Shown piece by piece: positions 42,808 through 52,844 of a DNA stretch of 64,000 nt (position 1 is its first letter; every line of letters starts with the position of its first letter). The notes beneath the pieces are model-generated. The model did no database searches. It had not been told where the DNA came from and saw only the letters and a list, made by a program, of their open reading frames with translations. Both the position numbers and the translations under genes were made by a program. The DNA comes from Vespa crabro (lineage: Eukaryota; Arthropoda; Insecta; Hymenoptera; Vespidae): positions 5,776,661-5,840,660 of the forward strand of contig NC_060967.1 of NCBI RefSeq assembly GCF_910589235.1, read 5' to 3'.

Positions 42808-44117
42808 TATATATATATATATATATATATATAAATTATATGTAGATGTGTGTATATACGTTATATGTATATATAACAACCCAATTATCACCTTGTAATA
42901 AACTCTAAGCCTAAAGTACAAATAAATGAATAAATAAAATAAGATAAAATAAATATTATTCTTTTAATATAAATATTTGAAATAAAAAAATTTAATGTTT
43001 GAGATGATCTAGAATTACTCCATGTCTAGGCAGATGGTGTAGAATTATATAAAATATTCAGTACCTAATGGTATAATTTCCAACACCGTCAATTCATTTC
43101 CATTTTCTTTTATAGCTCCAGTTGCATTTGGTATTATTTTTTTTTCTATTTTCTTAAATGTGAAAAACTAATATTTAACCTTAACATAGGTTTATTATCA
43201 TTGTTTCTTATAGATTCTAAAAACATCTAAGAATTCGAAGAAACATTCACAGTTATTTGAAGAATATTGTAATTTTCCTCATTATGTAGGAGAATCAGAT
43301 GGAAAACTCATAGCAATAAAAGCTTCTCCAAGTACTACCAGCTACTACTATAATTACTAAGAATTCTATAGTGTAGAACTAATGTCATTTCTTGACGTAA
43401 ATCATGTGTAAATCTTGAAGTAATCTAATGAAAAAGTTTCTAAAAGAAATGTATCCAAGAATAGCACTTTATTGGATACTTTATTAAATAATTCACTAAA
43501 TTTTCCTGCTGCAGAACATTTATCCGAACATACGAAATCTTTACTCCATGTCATTGTTGCTGATGATGTGTTTACCATGAAAACTTATCTATTATTATAC
43601 TCTTTTTGTATAATAACCTGCACCGAATTGTGTATTTAATTATCGTTTCTTGAGAGCTAGATAAATGGTAGAAAACGTATTTGATCTTATTATTAATCTA
43701 TTTAGTATATCAAGATAACCACTAGAACTTTTTACAATAAAACCACGTTTAGTGTTAGCATTATGCGTATAACACAATTTTCTTCTGACACAAGAAAATA
43801 ATTTGTATGCAATACCAAGTACTTTTGATAGAGATGAGGAGCAAGGGGAATGAAGAATTTTTGAAATGACAAAATCGTACTTATTAAAATTACAACGAGA
43901 TCATATATACAGAATATACATAAATATAGAGAAATTTCTAAAGTTTTACAAAACAAATTTAGTAACTATTTTGTTTCCCCATGTTACGTCCCACTTGGTT
44001 CGGGCCTCAAAAATTTTTCTCGCTCGAGACTTACCTTGAGGAGCACCTACCTGTGTGAGATTGGTGTCCATTTAGGCCGTCACTTGCTATGCGCAGTTCG
44101 TGGCGCGGGATGGACAC
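42808..44117. other. AT-rich DNA, then GC-rich start of the next block
   Basis: No gene is supported up to about 43980. From 43982 the sequence becomes GC-richer (TGTTACGTCCCACTTGGTTC), possibly the end of another mobile element, which continues into the ORF at 44118. Confidence 0.4.
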
Positions 44118-44381
44118 CTATTCGCGGTCTTCTGGCACGGCAACGCTGACAGGTACCTCCGGATCGTTCTTTGCTCTGAGATCGGATGGTTCTATGTCCC
44201 TCGGTATGTAGACGACGCTCTCGATGGTGATTGGCACGAGACGATAGGGTAGTACTTCGTGGTAGCTCGCGTTCCGGAATGACACGACTCGTATGTCTCC
44301 GCGGTAATGATAAGGATAGAAATACGCCGCGAGCAACTGCCGTAGGTGATACTTTCTACCGCCTCGTCGTGTTCTCGGCAT
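44118..44381 (-). CDS. Unrecognised basic 87-residue ORF
   Basis: An ATG-started frame on minus with a strongly basic start (MPRTRRGGRKYHLRQLL), a middle rich in Tyr and hydrophobic residues (PYHYRGDIRVVSFRNASYHE, PYRLVPITIESVVYI) and an acidic end. GC content is high compared with the flanks, as for mobile elements in this window. I do not recognise a family. It could be a host-derived short protein, a retroelement accessory ORF, or chance. Confidence 0.3.
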   Translation of the reverse strand: MPRTRRGGRKYHLRQLLAAYFYPYHYRGDIRVVSFRNASYHEVLPYRLVPITIESVVYIPRDIEPSDLRAKNDPEVPVSVAVPEDRE

Positions 44382-44450
44382 TAAGGAAGACGAGAAATGA
44401 AAAGAAGAATAATAACTTAGGTTATTATTTTACTTATCAAAAAGAAAAGA

Positions 44451-45630
44451 GACGCGCCCCCGGACTCACCAGGGTCATATAGACCCATATGCGTGATTGG
44501 CGAACTGGGAAAACTATTCGAGCGGATAGTTGTTGGCCGGATCAACTACTACTTAGAGGATACTCGGACCCTAACGCTATCACAGTATGGGTTTAGGACG
44601 GGATGGGACCTGTCTCAGGGTATCATGAATGCCGAAATCTGGACACTTTGGTTAAGGAAATCGAGGGATTGGGTCTTAAAGTGGCATCGCAAAAGACGGA
44701 GGCCATGGCCTTCCCTGTCTCTGCCCTCTGCAGACGCAGGAATGTCCCGCCCTCTAAGATTTGCCTTAGAGGGCTTTGCGTAGAAATCAGGACCAGCATT
44801 AAATACCTAGGTATACTGATAGACTCGAGAAGGTCGTTTAGGCCCCACTTCGAGGCCCTAATCCCTAAAGCAAAGGATATACTCCGGTCTCTTAGGAGGC
44901 TCCTTTCGAATCTTCACGGACCGTGGGAGAATAGGCGACTCCTGTATGGCGGCGTGATCCACTCGGTGCTCCTTTGTGATGGCGCGCTGTCGTGGAGGAC
45001 ATGAGGATCGGGCAGGCTGTTTGGAGCCTCCAGAGGAAGGTGGCAATCCGGGTGTTTTGTGTCTATAGGACGGTCTCCTTCCACGCGGCTACGATGATTG
45101 CTGCGTATTTCTTTATTATTCCTCTTTTATTTATTATTCTTCTCTATCATCTGACACCTCAGCTTGGGGAGACGTATGCGGCTGTTAGAGACGCGGAGAA
45201 ACCTGTTCCCCCACGTACTAAGGCTGTATTGGGTGCTCATGCCAGAAGGAGGGCAATAGAATCATGGAAGGCTGAGGAACTTCTGGGGTCACTAGCAGCA
45301 ACGGGAGAACGCGCGCGGGCGGCTATTGCCAAACGGTTGGCTGAGTGGATTGGGAGGCCATTCTTTATCGGAACGATATTTCACACCACGCAGCTGAGGA
45401 CCGGCCTTGGCTGTTTTTCGGCGTACTTATATAGGATAAAGAAGGTTCCCTCCCCACGTTGTTTCCACTGCGGCGGGAGTGAGGATACTGCAGAGCATAC
45501 CCCGATCGACTGCCCGGCGTGGACGGATGCCAGGAATGAACTGATCAACGCGTTGGGAGGAGGACAGCTAACCCTTCCCCTGATTGTCAGGATCTCCCTG
45601 ACTGTCCTGGGAGGATGGGCGGCCTTTTAG
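44451..45630 (+). pseudogene. R1-clade ORF2 remnant lacking the RT catalytic core
   Basis: Begins PGSYRPICVIGELGKLFERI (RT motif 2), runs to SQYGFRTGWDLSQG (motif 3), then jumps directly to a stretch near GLGLKVASQKTEAMAF, which normally lies after the catalytic YADD. Motifs A, B and C are therefore deleted. Frames change at about 44610 and 44995. Later parts have SIKYLGILIDSRRSF and the terminal zinc knuckle CFHCGGSEDTAEHTPIDC near 45470-45525. The end, VLGGWAAF, stops at 45628-45630. Confidence 0.8.
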
Positions 45631-46330
45631 ACCTTCGCCGGACGGGTCATGCGTGCAAAAGAGGACGCTGAGAGGCGCAGAGAACGGACGCGAGATGGAT
45701 GTGTGAGTGAGCGTTCGGGGGTGTATGTGGACAGGAGTGCGAACGATAGACCGCATAGGAGAGTAGCTCCAGTGCGGCCACTTCGGGCAAGGCTCCGAAC
45801 GGCGCCTGGCCCAAGCGTCGCTTCCCCCTAGATGTAAGTGTATGTGTACGAACGTGAATGGGCCTGGCCAGAGCACCATGGGGTGATGATCGTGCCAATA
45901 TGTTTATAGTTATGGAGTAATTGCGTCTCCGGAGCCTCGTGGGTCCCTGTCGAGTGCGCCGTAGTGGTATGGGTGTAGCTGGATAAATGAATGAGAGCAA
46001 GGCGAATACCGGCCTGGCTAACCGAGGAGGGGTATTGGTTGAATTTGTAATACGCATATGCGTGATCCCGCCCACCCCCTTTCTCCTCAGCGTGTTAGTA
46101 ATAGGAATCGGGAGGTTTTTTAGTCGGTAGGCGATCCGAACCTGGGAGTATTCTCAGACGGGTTGAATCCGACACTCCCCTGAGTACCGGGCTCGGGGGG
46201 CCTATGATGATTTTTTCTCCTGACGGAACAAAAAAAAGGTCAAGCAAGCCGTATGCACCTATAGCTGTCGAGTGTTGGATGAGGTTACGATAACTCGTGC
46301 GAGCCATACGCACCGATAGTAATAGAATAA
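44451..46330 (+). mobile_element. R1/Waldo-like LINE, 5' truncated and internally deleted
   Basis: GC-rich block on plus. It starts inside RT, loses the catalytic core, and then runs through the end of ORF2 (45630) into a 3' UTR. That UTR has the GGTTTTTTAGTCGGTAGGCG and later CCCCTGAGTACCGGGCTC strings near 46110-46195, reminiscent of Waldo-type 3' UTRs. The right end near 46330 is approximate. A GCCRTAYGCACCKATAG sequence appears twice (46249 and 46302), perhaps a target-site or local duplication. Confidence 0.7.
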
Positions 46331-47516
46331 CTATGGTAAGAGGTTGTTGCTTGAATAAAAGGAAGCTTCAGCTTCGAATTTGTCGACTGAGTAGCAAAAG
46401 ATCTTGAGACTCGCGAGAGAATTTAATAACTTTTTTACGCGAGATTGTTGCCTGGACAGCATAGCCGGGTTTAAGAGAATGGACACTGATTTTAAACTTA
46501 ACAAACTAATTTATTAGATTTATAGTACAGTGTGAAAATAATTTTCTAAGTATAAAGAGTCGAAATAACCAAAGGGACAGATTTGTCTCCGATGATGAAT
46601 TAACTTAAATAACCGAAGGGAGAGAAATGTCCCCGATGAAAATTATCGTCAAATAACCGTGGAGTGGATGCAGTCGATTTTATCCTTTGTCCATCTGTGG
46701 TAGGCGGCTCCGGGTAGCGCCGCAGTGAGCATCGAGCCGCCGCGTGGAGTGGGGTTGAATCTGCCGCTGTCGTGTTCCCGTGGTGGGGATGAAGGTTTGG
46801 AGATTTTCCAGTGCGGCGAGCACGTATGTCGGGTGGTATTTCTTTCCATACTCTCTTAATTTTCTGCGCCCCTCCTCCTTTCCTGGAGTTTTGTCGTCAA
46901 TTCCATGGGAACGAATTTGGAAATATCTCCACCCAGAGAATACGTACGTCGAGCTGTGGTCTCGTCTCCTCGACTTCTTTGGGCTCCTTTATCCCTTTTC
47001 TTTTGTCCGGCGTTCGGCATCGCTTTTTATGACCTTTTTACAGGTATACGTCGACTTGTTGCCGCTTGCAGGTTTTATGCCTTATTTGTTATAGTGTTTT
47101 TATAATAGAGTTAGTTTGTATTACAAGACACTCACTTTATGTCGGGCTCGAGCGTGTCATATAATAATGTTAGTTATGTATATATATGTACGATTTCGAT
47201 TAAACAGAAAAAAGAAAAGAAAATAAACTATTTATACAGTGCGTAAGCGTAAGGTGTCCCCTTTTTCCTATACATAGTAATATAATAAGGAAAGGTTCTC
47301 GATTTACAGGTTTTGATCTTCGCATGTAAGAAGGGAGCGGGATGAAACACCCACATGTAGAAATACATTAAATATAATGTGAATTAATATATGATAACAA
47401 GATAAACATATATAAAAATATTGAATAAACTTTATAAAATGTTTATTATTATGAAAAAACTGCCACTGCCCACCAATGACTTCTCTTACATGAATAATTG
47501 GCGATAAATATATACA
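46331..47516. other. No gene resolved; mixed GC content
   Basis: The part 46440-47110 is GC-richer and has open frames on plus with no recognised motif; it could be LTR or leader sequence of an unidentified element. 47110-47516 is AT-rich. A short tandem repeat is listed separately. Confidence 0.4.
46565..46660. repeat. Two and a half copies of a ~45-base repeat
   Basis: AAATAACCAAAGGGACAGAT starts near 46563, AAATAACCGAAGGGAGAGAA near 46607 and AAATAACCGTGGAG near 46653. Each of the first two continues into TGTCYCCGATGA. Function unknown. Confidence 0.7.
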
Positions 47517-47917
47517 TGTAAAGACAATATACTTTCTTCAGTAGATTTGCCGCGCGTCTCATAGCCCGGCCGTCCATTGTCCTTTATTATTTACAATTTC
47601 TTTTGTTGACCTACAAATCTAGCCGTTAAGATTTGGAAGAGGAACGGACAGTATGAAATATAACGTAGAAGAGAAAAGTAACACGAGAGCTATAAGGAAA
47701 TTTATAATATATATTAAATAAAATTTAACATTGTGAATAATAAACGTAAATTGTCGTTTCTTTTGTTCACAGGTAAGAGTAATTAGGAGCTAAGCATTAA
47801 CTAACAAATAAAGATTTATCACTTTTGTTCACAGAGAAACACATTTTCGTTTGTCATTTCACCCTAATTAAAACGAGTTAAAATAAAAAAATTAAGATAT
47901 ATATATATATATATATA
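47517..47917 (+). repeat. Outer inverted LTR arm (Y form) of copy 3
   Basis: Plus orientation, beginning TGTAAAGACAATATACTTTC and ending AAAATAAAAAAATTAAGATA followed by (TA)n. It includes the Y-specific segment with GTAAGAGTAATTAGGAGCTA. Inverted relative to both LTRs of the coding element. Confidence 0.8.
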
Positions 47918-48559
47918 TATGTATAAAGCATCATCAAAATAAGGGGAAAAAGATAAACATAGATATACTGAAATAATTATAAAATTTGCTAGAACTTTGC
48001 GTTGTACACGGAGACGGAACTTTGCACTCGAGTGGAAATTACAACATTCATCCGGTCCTACCTGCTTGAAATTAAATATTCGACCACACAGAAAAACGTG
48101 TACCACTTGACTATAACCTGTATTTAAAAAATTGCAAGAAGATCATTCCTACACACACACTCCACAACTGTCTCTCATACCACCAGAGTGCAAAAACAAA
48201 TAGGAAGTATGCCCCGAGGCACTTGCGATACCTTAACTCAAGCACGTATGATTATTAATTAATAAGCAGTACGTACCAATTTCTATAATTGATTGTCAAG
48301 GATAATGATTATTACGTAAATAACTAAATCAAAAAGTACCAGTACATACTATAATAGTATATATGCACCCTAGTAATATACGAGTATTTTCATGCAATAT
48401 GATGTAAATCTACTATACAAAACAATATAAATAATAATATATTAGTATACTGGTAGCACAAATAATTAATTAAACCGATGAAACAAGAAGATCCTATCCT
48501 GAGCTAATAAAAATATAAATTTATGATTGATATAGACGATTAAAAATATGCCACTTGCG
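47918..48559. other. Spacer inside the inverted arms, no gene seen
   Basis: AT-rich and without LTR or pol sequence. Together with the mini-exon region it makes up the 1.3 kb between the two arms. Confidence 0.5.
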
Positions 48560-49041
48560 AATAAATCCGAAAGAGGAATTGCTTATGGTCATGCTCGTCA
48601 ATAACTTATTTAGAAAGTTACAAGGATCCTTCTAATTCAAGAATATTATATTATTTAAACATTACAACACTATCACCCGCATTATTGCAGTGATTATCTG
48701 AAAGAAGAAAGAAAAATAAAGTTATTATTATAATAACTTTGTTCTTCTTAATAATGAAAGATTTTTTGAAAGATTTTAATAATGAAAAATTTTTTGAATT
48801 ATGAAGGAAATGTTTAAAAAAGAAATTTACTTACTGTAGTCTTTGCTGATCCTTTGCACGATGAGCATCCAGCCTCAGAACGATAACGAATGATTCGTCT
48901 TTTATTGAACCTGAAAAAAGGAAACAAAATTATTAGTATCATTGTTCTATAATAAAAAATTATTAAAATTAATAAAGAAAAGTCTAAAAAGATATTTACT
49001 TACCAGTCTTTGTTGATCTTTTGCGCGGTGACCTTCCTGTC
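48560..49041 (-). CDS. Candidate spliced 3' end with two related mini-exons
   Basis: On minus, exon A (49041-49004) ends in CACCGCGCAAAAGATCAACA then AAGACTG, followed by the donor GTAAGTAAATATC. Exon B (48910-48835) is preceded by TTTCCTTTTTTCAG, contains CATCGTGCAAAGGATCAGCA then AAGACTACA, and is followed by GTAAGTAAATTTC. Both encode HRAKDQQRL. A third acceptor, TTTCTTCTTTCAG, precedes ATAATCACTG at 48706. Splicing A to B gives RLVQ and a stop; B to the third exon gives RLQ and a stop. Either would close a reading frame soon after the shared peptide. Splice sites are good, but the upstream part of any gene is not visible, so it may be a duplicated terminal exon of a host gene or a fossil of one. 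Confidence 0.35.
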
Positions 49042-49170
49042 CTAGGATCATGAAAAATATGTATCAACACTGACTCTACATCGCGAATTTATATTGCATC
49101 TAATTTCATTTATTCAGATTATTTTAAAAATAAATCGAACGGATTACGAATAAACACTGCATCTACTTCA

Positions 49171-49185
49171 TATATTATATTATAT

Positions 49186-49235
<50 letters not shown>
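49171..49235. repeat. (TATAT/TA)n tract beside the 3' LTR of copy 3
   Basis: TATAT repeats grade into about 20 TA units ending at the LTR edge (ATGACTTAATTTTTT). Family A ends all meet tracts of this kind. Confidence 0.9.
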
Positions 49236-49236
<1 letters not shown>

Positions 49237-49532
49237 GACTTAATTTTTTATTTTAACTCGTTTTAATTAGGGTGAAGTGACAAACGCAAATATGTTTCTC
49301 TGTGAACAAAGAAACGACAATTCACGTTTATTGTTCACTCTGTTAAATTTTATATTTTACTCTCGTACTACTTCTCTCGTCTACGTTATATTTCTTACTG
49401 CCAGTTTCTCTCCCCAAATCTTAACGGCTCGATTTGTAGGTAACGAAAGAATTTGTAGATAACAAAAACAAAGGAAGGGCGGGCCATGAGACGCGTGACA
49501 AATCTACCTGGAGAAAGTATACTTTCTTTACA
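49236..49532 (-). repeat. 3' LTR (X form) of Gypsy copy 3
   Basis: On minus it starts TGTAAAGAAAGTATACTTTC right after the polypurine tract and ends AAAAAATTAAGTCA. It lacks the 63-base Y segment: AATATGTTTCTCTGTGAACA is followed at once by AAGAAACGACAATTCACG on plus. It therefore differs in type from the 5' LTR of the same element, which is Y. Confidence 0.8.
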
Positions 49533-49557
49533 TCTCCCTCCCCCCCGGATAAAATGT

Positions 49558-51390
49558 CTACAATTTTTAGTCAACTTCTCCATCTTCTGATATCGGAAGT
49601 AGTTTTGTTATGTGGAAGAATCCGGTTTCTTGTTTCTGTTTCCCTGTTTTTATTTCGTATAAAGACTCTGAAATTTTTTCTATTATTTGTAAAGAGCCAA
49701 TTCTCAATTCGTCTTACTTCAACAAATGTTGCCAATATTTTACCGCTTCCTTGATTGCCAGGCATTCTAAGTAAATTGCCTTTTTTCTCTTTTGTGAATC
49801 ATTTAACTTTTTCGAAAAGTATGCTACTGGCTTTTCTTTACCATCACTTTGTACTTGCTTAAATATCGCACCAATGCCTTCCAGTGATGCATCCGTGTAA
49901 ATTCTTATTGGTAAATTCCTGTCAAATATTTGCAACACTGTTTGAGAGCATAGTAGATTTTTTATACCTTTGAAGGATTTCTCATATTCTTCAGACCATA
50001 TGAACTTTTCATTTTTCCTTAACAGTCTATGTAATGGGTCTAGTAGTATTGAGCTTTTCGGTATGTATTCGTGATAAAAGTTTATTTTTCCAAGAAATTG
50101 TCTAATGTTCTTTTGAGTTTTTGGAGTAGGAAAATTTCGTATTGAAATTAGATTATCCTTTACTGGTCTTACTGTATTGTGCTCTATTATGTGTCCAAGA
50201 TATTTCACTGATTCTGTTGCAAATGTACATTTTTTAAATTTTAGTCTGAAACCTTCGTTTACTATTGCCTTCATTACTCTTTCTATGTGTTCTATGTGTT
50301 CTTCAAATGATACTGAAAAAATTAATATGTCGTCTATGTAATTCTCTGAAAAATCTTTCAGTTTGTGCTTTCTTAGAATATTCGATAATATTCTCTGGAA
50401 AATGGCTGGTGATGTTTTTAGTCCGAACGGTAGACATGTCCATTGGAAGTGTCCCTCTTGTGTAATGAATCCAGTTTTTTGTCTATCTTCAATACGTAAT
50501 GGAATTGACCAGAAAGCGGAATTTATATCTAATGTGGTGAAGTATTTACAGTTTCTTGCTTTTAATATTAAATCTTCTATTAATGGAAATGGTTGAGCTT
50601 GTGGTGTAACTATCTTGTTTAATTCTATACACAATCGTGATCGTTTTTTCTCATCTTTCTTGAATGCCAGAGTTACTGGTGCTGCAAACGGACTATAAGA
50701 TTCTTCGATCAATTTATTTTCTAATAGTTTTGCTACTTGATTTTCTATCTCTTTTTTATCTTCTATAGTGCACCTATATGGTCTCTTACTGCAGTATTTA
50801 TCAACCAGTAAGTCTATTCGCGCTTCGTAGTCCGAAACGGTGCCTACATCATATTTGTTTTTTGCAAATATAAAATTATATTTTTCTATTAGTTTTTTTA
50901 TCTTTGTTTTTTTTTGTATTATCCAAGTGATTCAGATCTGATCTAAATTCGTCCTCATTCACATGTTCGTTAAACTTTATTTTAACTTCTTTTATTTCTT
51001 TTTTTGTATCCAATGTATTTATATTTTCTTTTGTCTCTGTTTCTCTCTTTCGAAATATTTGTAGATTTTCATCTTGGGTTAGTTTGAATTTCTTTATCAT
51101 ATCCAACCCAATAATAAAATCTTCAAAGTCATTTCTTTCTACGATAAATACATCAACGTATTCTTCTTTATCGAAAATTTTTATTTTATATTGTTAATAA
51201 ACCTTTTGTTTGTGTCACACCATTGACCGTTTTTAAAAATATTTTATTTTTATCTTTTATCTCTTTTTCTTTTTTTTTTATTTTAACTAGTCTCGAATTT
51301 TTTAGAGAGAGATTTGGGAACCTGGGTCATATGTTCCGATTACTTCCAACTTCTCTTCTAATACCATCTTTACTTTGATCAATGGTGTGA
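49558..51390 (-). pseudogene. Gypsy pol remnant: protease, RT and RNase H, copy 3
   Basis: Protease-like text with TYDPGSQISLS (Asp plus Gly-Ser, usual form D-T/S-G) lies near 51330-51300. After a stop and frameshift, FIIGLDMIKKFKLTQDENLQ follows near 51115-51055. An uninterrupted frame (50712-49714) then holds RT: SPFAAPVTLAFKKDEKKRSR, TLDINSAFWSIPL, FQWTCLPFGLKTSPAIFQ, YIDD near 50326-50340, and RNase H from IRIYTDASLEGIGAIF to KYWQH. There the sequence jumps to DELRIGSLQIIEK, the end of integrase, so integrase is deleted. The short tail ends near 49558. Confidence 0.82.
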
Positions 51391-52330
51391 TTATTCGTTT
51401 TTTGGTTCCTTACATAGGTATACTTCTATCATCGAGTTGCTTTTGTTTATTCCGGCTTCTTTTGTGTTTTCTTTTTTAAACCAACAGATGTCCTCTGAAT
51501 GATATCTAATTCCTTTGTTTAGTTTTTCACAGGTCCTACATGGTCTTTTTCCTTCAATTTTCTTATTATTATCTTGTCTTCCTCTTCTTTTTTTTAAAAT
51601 TGTTCTTACTAGATTTTCACATTTCTTTATCTCCTGTAATAGATTTGTTGAGTTTTGACACTTTTCTCTGTCTATTTTATCTCTCATAAATTCTGATAGT
51701 CCTGCTGCTATAAGCATTATCAGGGTCTTCGTACCTATATTCTTGTCCATATAGGAGTAGTAGTTTTTCCTTCTTCATAGCGTACTCCATCAGTGAACCT
51801 TCCTTATATCTGTAGGATGTAGCGTATAATACCTGTATTCCATCCCTTGTCTGCAAATGATTTCAAGAACTTTTGTTTCCATTCGTTCCAACTAGCCTCC
51901 ATTGTTAACGCTGTTAATGTTGCTGAGTGCCAGTCTAAACATGCCTTATTAAGGAATACTCTTACGATTTCGATTTTTGTGATATCTCTATTAATTTTGA
52001 ATCTTTGACACTCTCTTTCAAATGTCTCCAACCATTGTTCTGCATTTGAATGTTTGCATACAAATTTATCGATCATAAATTGGTCCGATATATCTTTTAA
52101 ATTATTTGGTGTTCTTTTTTGTGTGTGAGTTCTACTGTGTCTGTTTCTACTACTTCGTCTAAGTATAGGTTATTAAATATTAAATTGCCATTTTCGTCGA
52201 AATACGTACTTTCCATTTCTTGTGTGCATTTAATCCATATTTTTTTCTCTTGGCCTCTTGGATTGAGGCTTTTTTTCATTATTTTATAGCTTTCCGTTTT
52301 TATTAGTTCGTTTTATAATCCTTACTTATA
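51391..52330 (-). pseudogene. Gypsy gag remnant with zinc knuckle, copy 3
   Basis: Starts near 52330, with KKSLNPRGQEKKIWIKCTQE and an early frame to 52097. The capsid part MIDKFVCKHSNAEQWLETFE and CLDWHSATLTALTMEASWNE follows (52076-51804). The last frame (51750-51391) has DKNIGTKTLIMLIAAGLSEF and a nucleocapsid knuckle CRTCEKLNKGIRYHSEDIC, spaced C-x2-C-x9-H-x4-C instead of the usual C-x2-C-x4-H-x4-C. It ends MIEVYLCKEPKNE. This is the reference for where copy 1 takes up the foreign segment. Confidence 0.8.
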
Positions 52331-52486
52331 AATTTTTCTTTTTCCGGCAATATATATCTTTCTTTGTCCTCAGTTGTGATAGAGGATATGGCAATCACGT
52401 ATGTCTTTCTATCGCTTGCTTATGCCACACATTTAAATGCGAATTGTAGTTTTCTTTCCATTATAAATAAAAATTGTCGTTTTATA

Positions 52487-52844
52487 ATATTTCGGATGGA
52501 TAAGATGAGATGATAAACGAAAATATGTTTCTCTGTGAACAAAGAGTAAATCTTTATTTGTTAGTTAATGCTTAGCTCCTAATTACTCTTACCTGTGAAC
52601 AAAAGAAACGACAATTTACGTTTATTATTCACAATGTTAAATTTTATTTAATATATATTATAAATTTCCTTATAGCTCTCGTGTTACTTTTCTCTTCTAC
52701 GTTATATTTCATACTGTCCGTTCCTCTTCCAAATCTTAACGGCTAGATTTGTAGGTCAACAAAAGAAATTGTAAATAATAAAGGACAATGGAAGGGCGGG
52801 CTATGAGACGCAAGTCTATCTGAAGAAAGTATACTTTCTTTACA
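52487..52844 (-). repeat. 5' LTR (Y form) of Gypsy copy 3
   Basis: On minus: TGTAAAGAAAGTATACTTTC, the Y-specific segment (AGTAATTAGGAGCTAAGCAT), then a diverged end near GAAATATTATAAAACGACAA that grades into the leader. Followed on plus by (TA)n and ATTTAGAAAATCG. Compare the outer arm at 47517. Confidence 0.8.

Larger units (their letters stand above)
47517..52844 (-). mobile_element. Ty3/Gypsy family A, copy 3, with outer inverted LTR arms
   Basis: On minus from 52844: 5' LTR, leader, gag, damaged protease, RT and RNase H. A deletion removes integrase, leaving the last part of the pol end, the polypurine tract and the 3' LTR (49236-49532). Beyond that lies 1.3 kb of other DNA and then a second, inverted LTR arm starting TGTAAAGACAATATACTTTC at 47517. 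The outer arm (47517-47835) is nearly identical to the complement of 52540-52844. The segment 47918-49170 may be host DNA between two independent insertions rather than part of one element. Confidence 0.72.
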
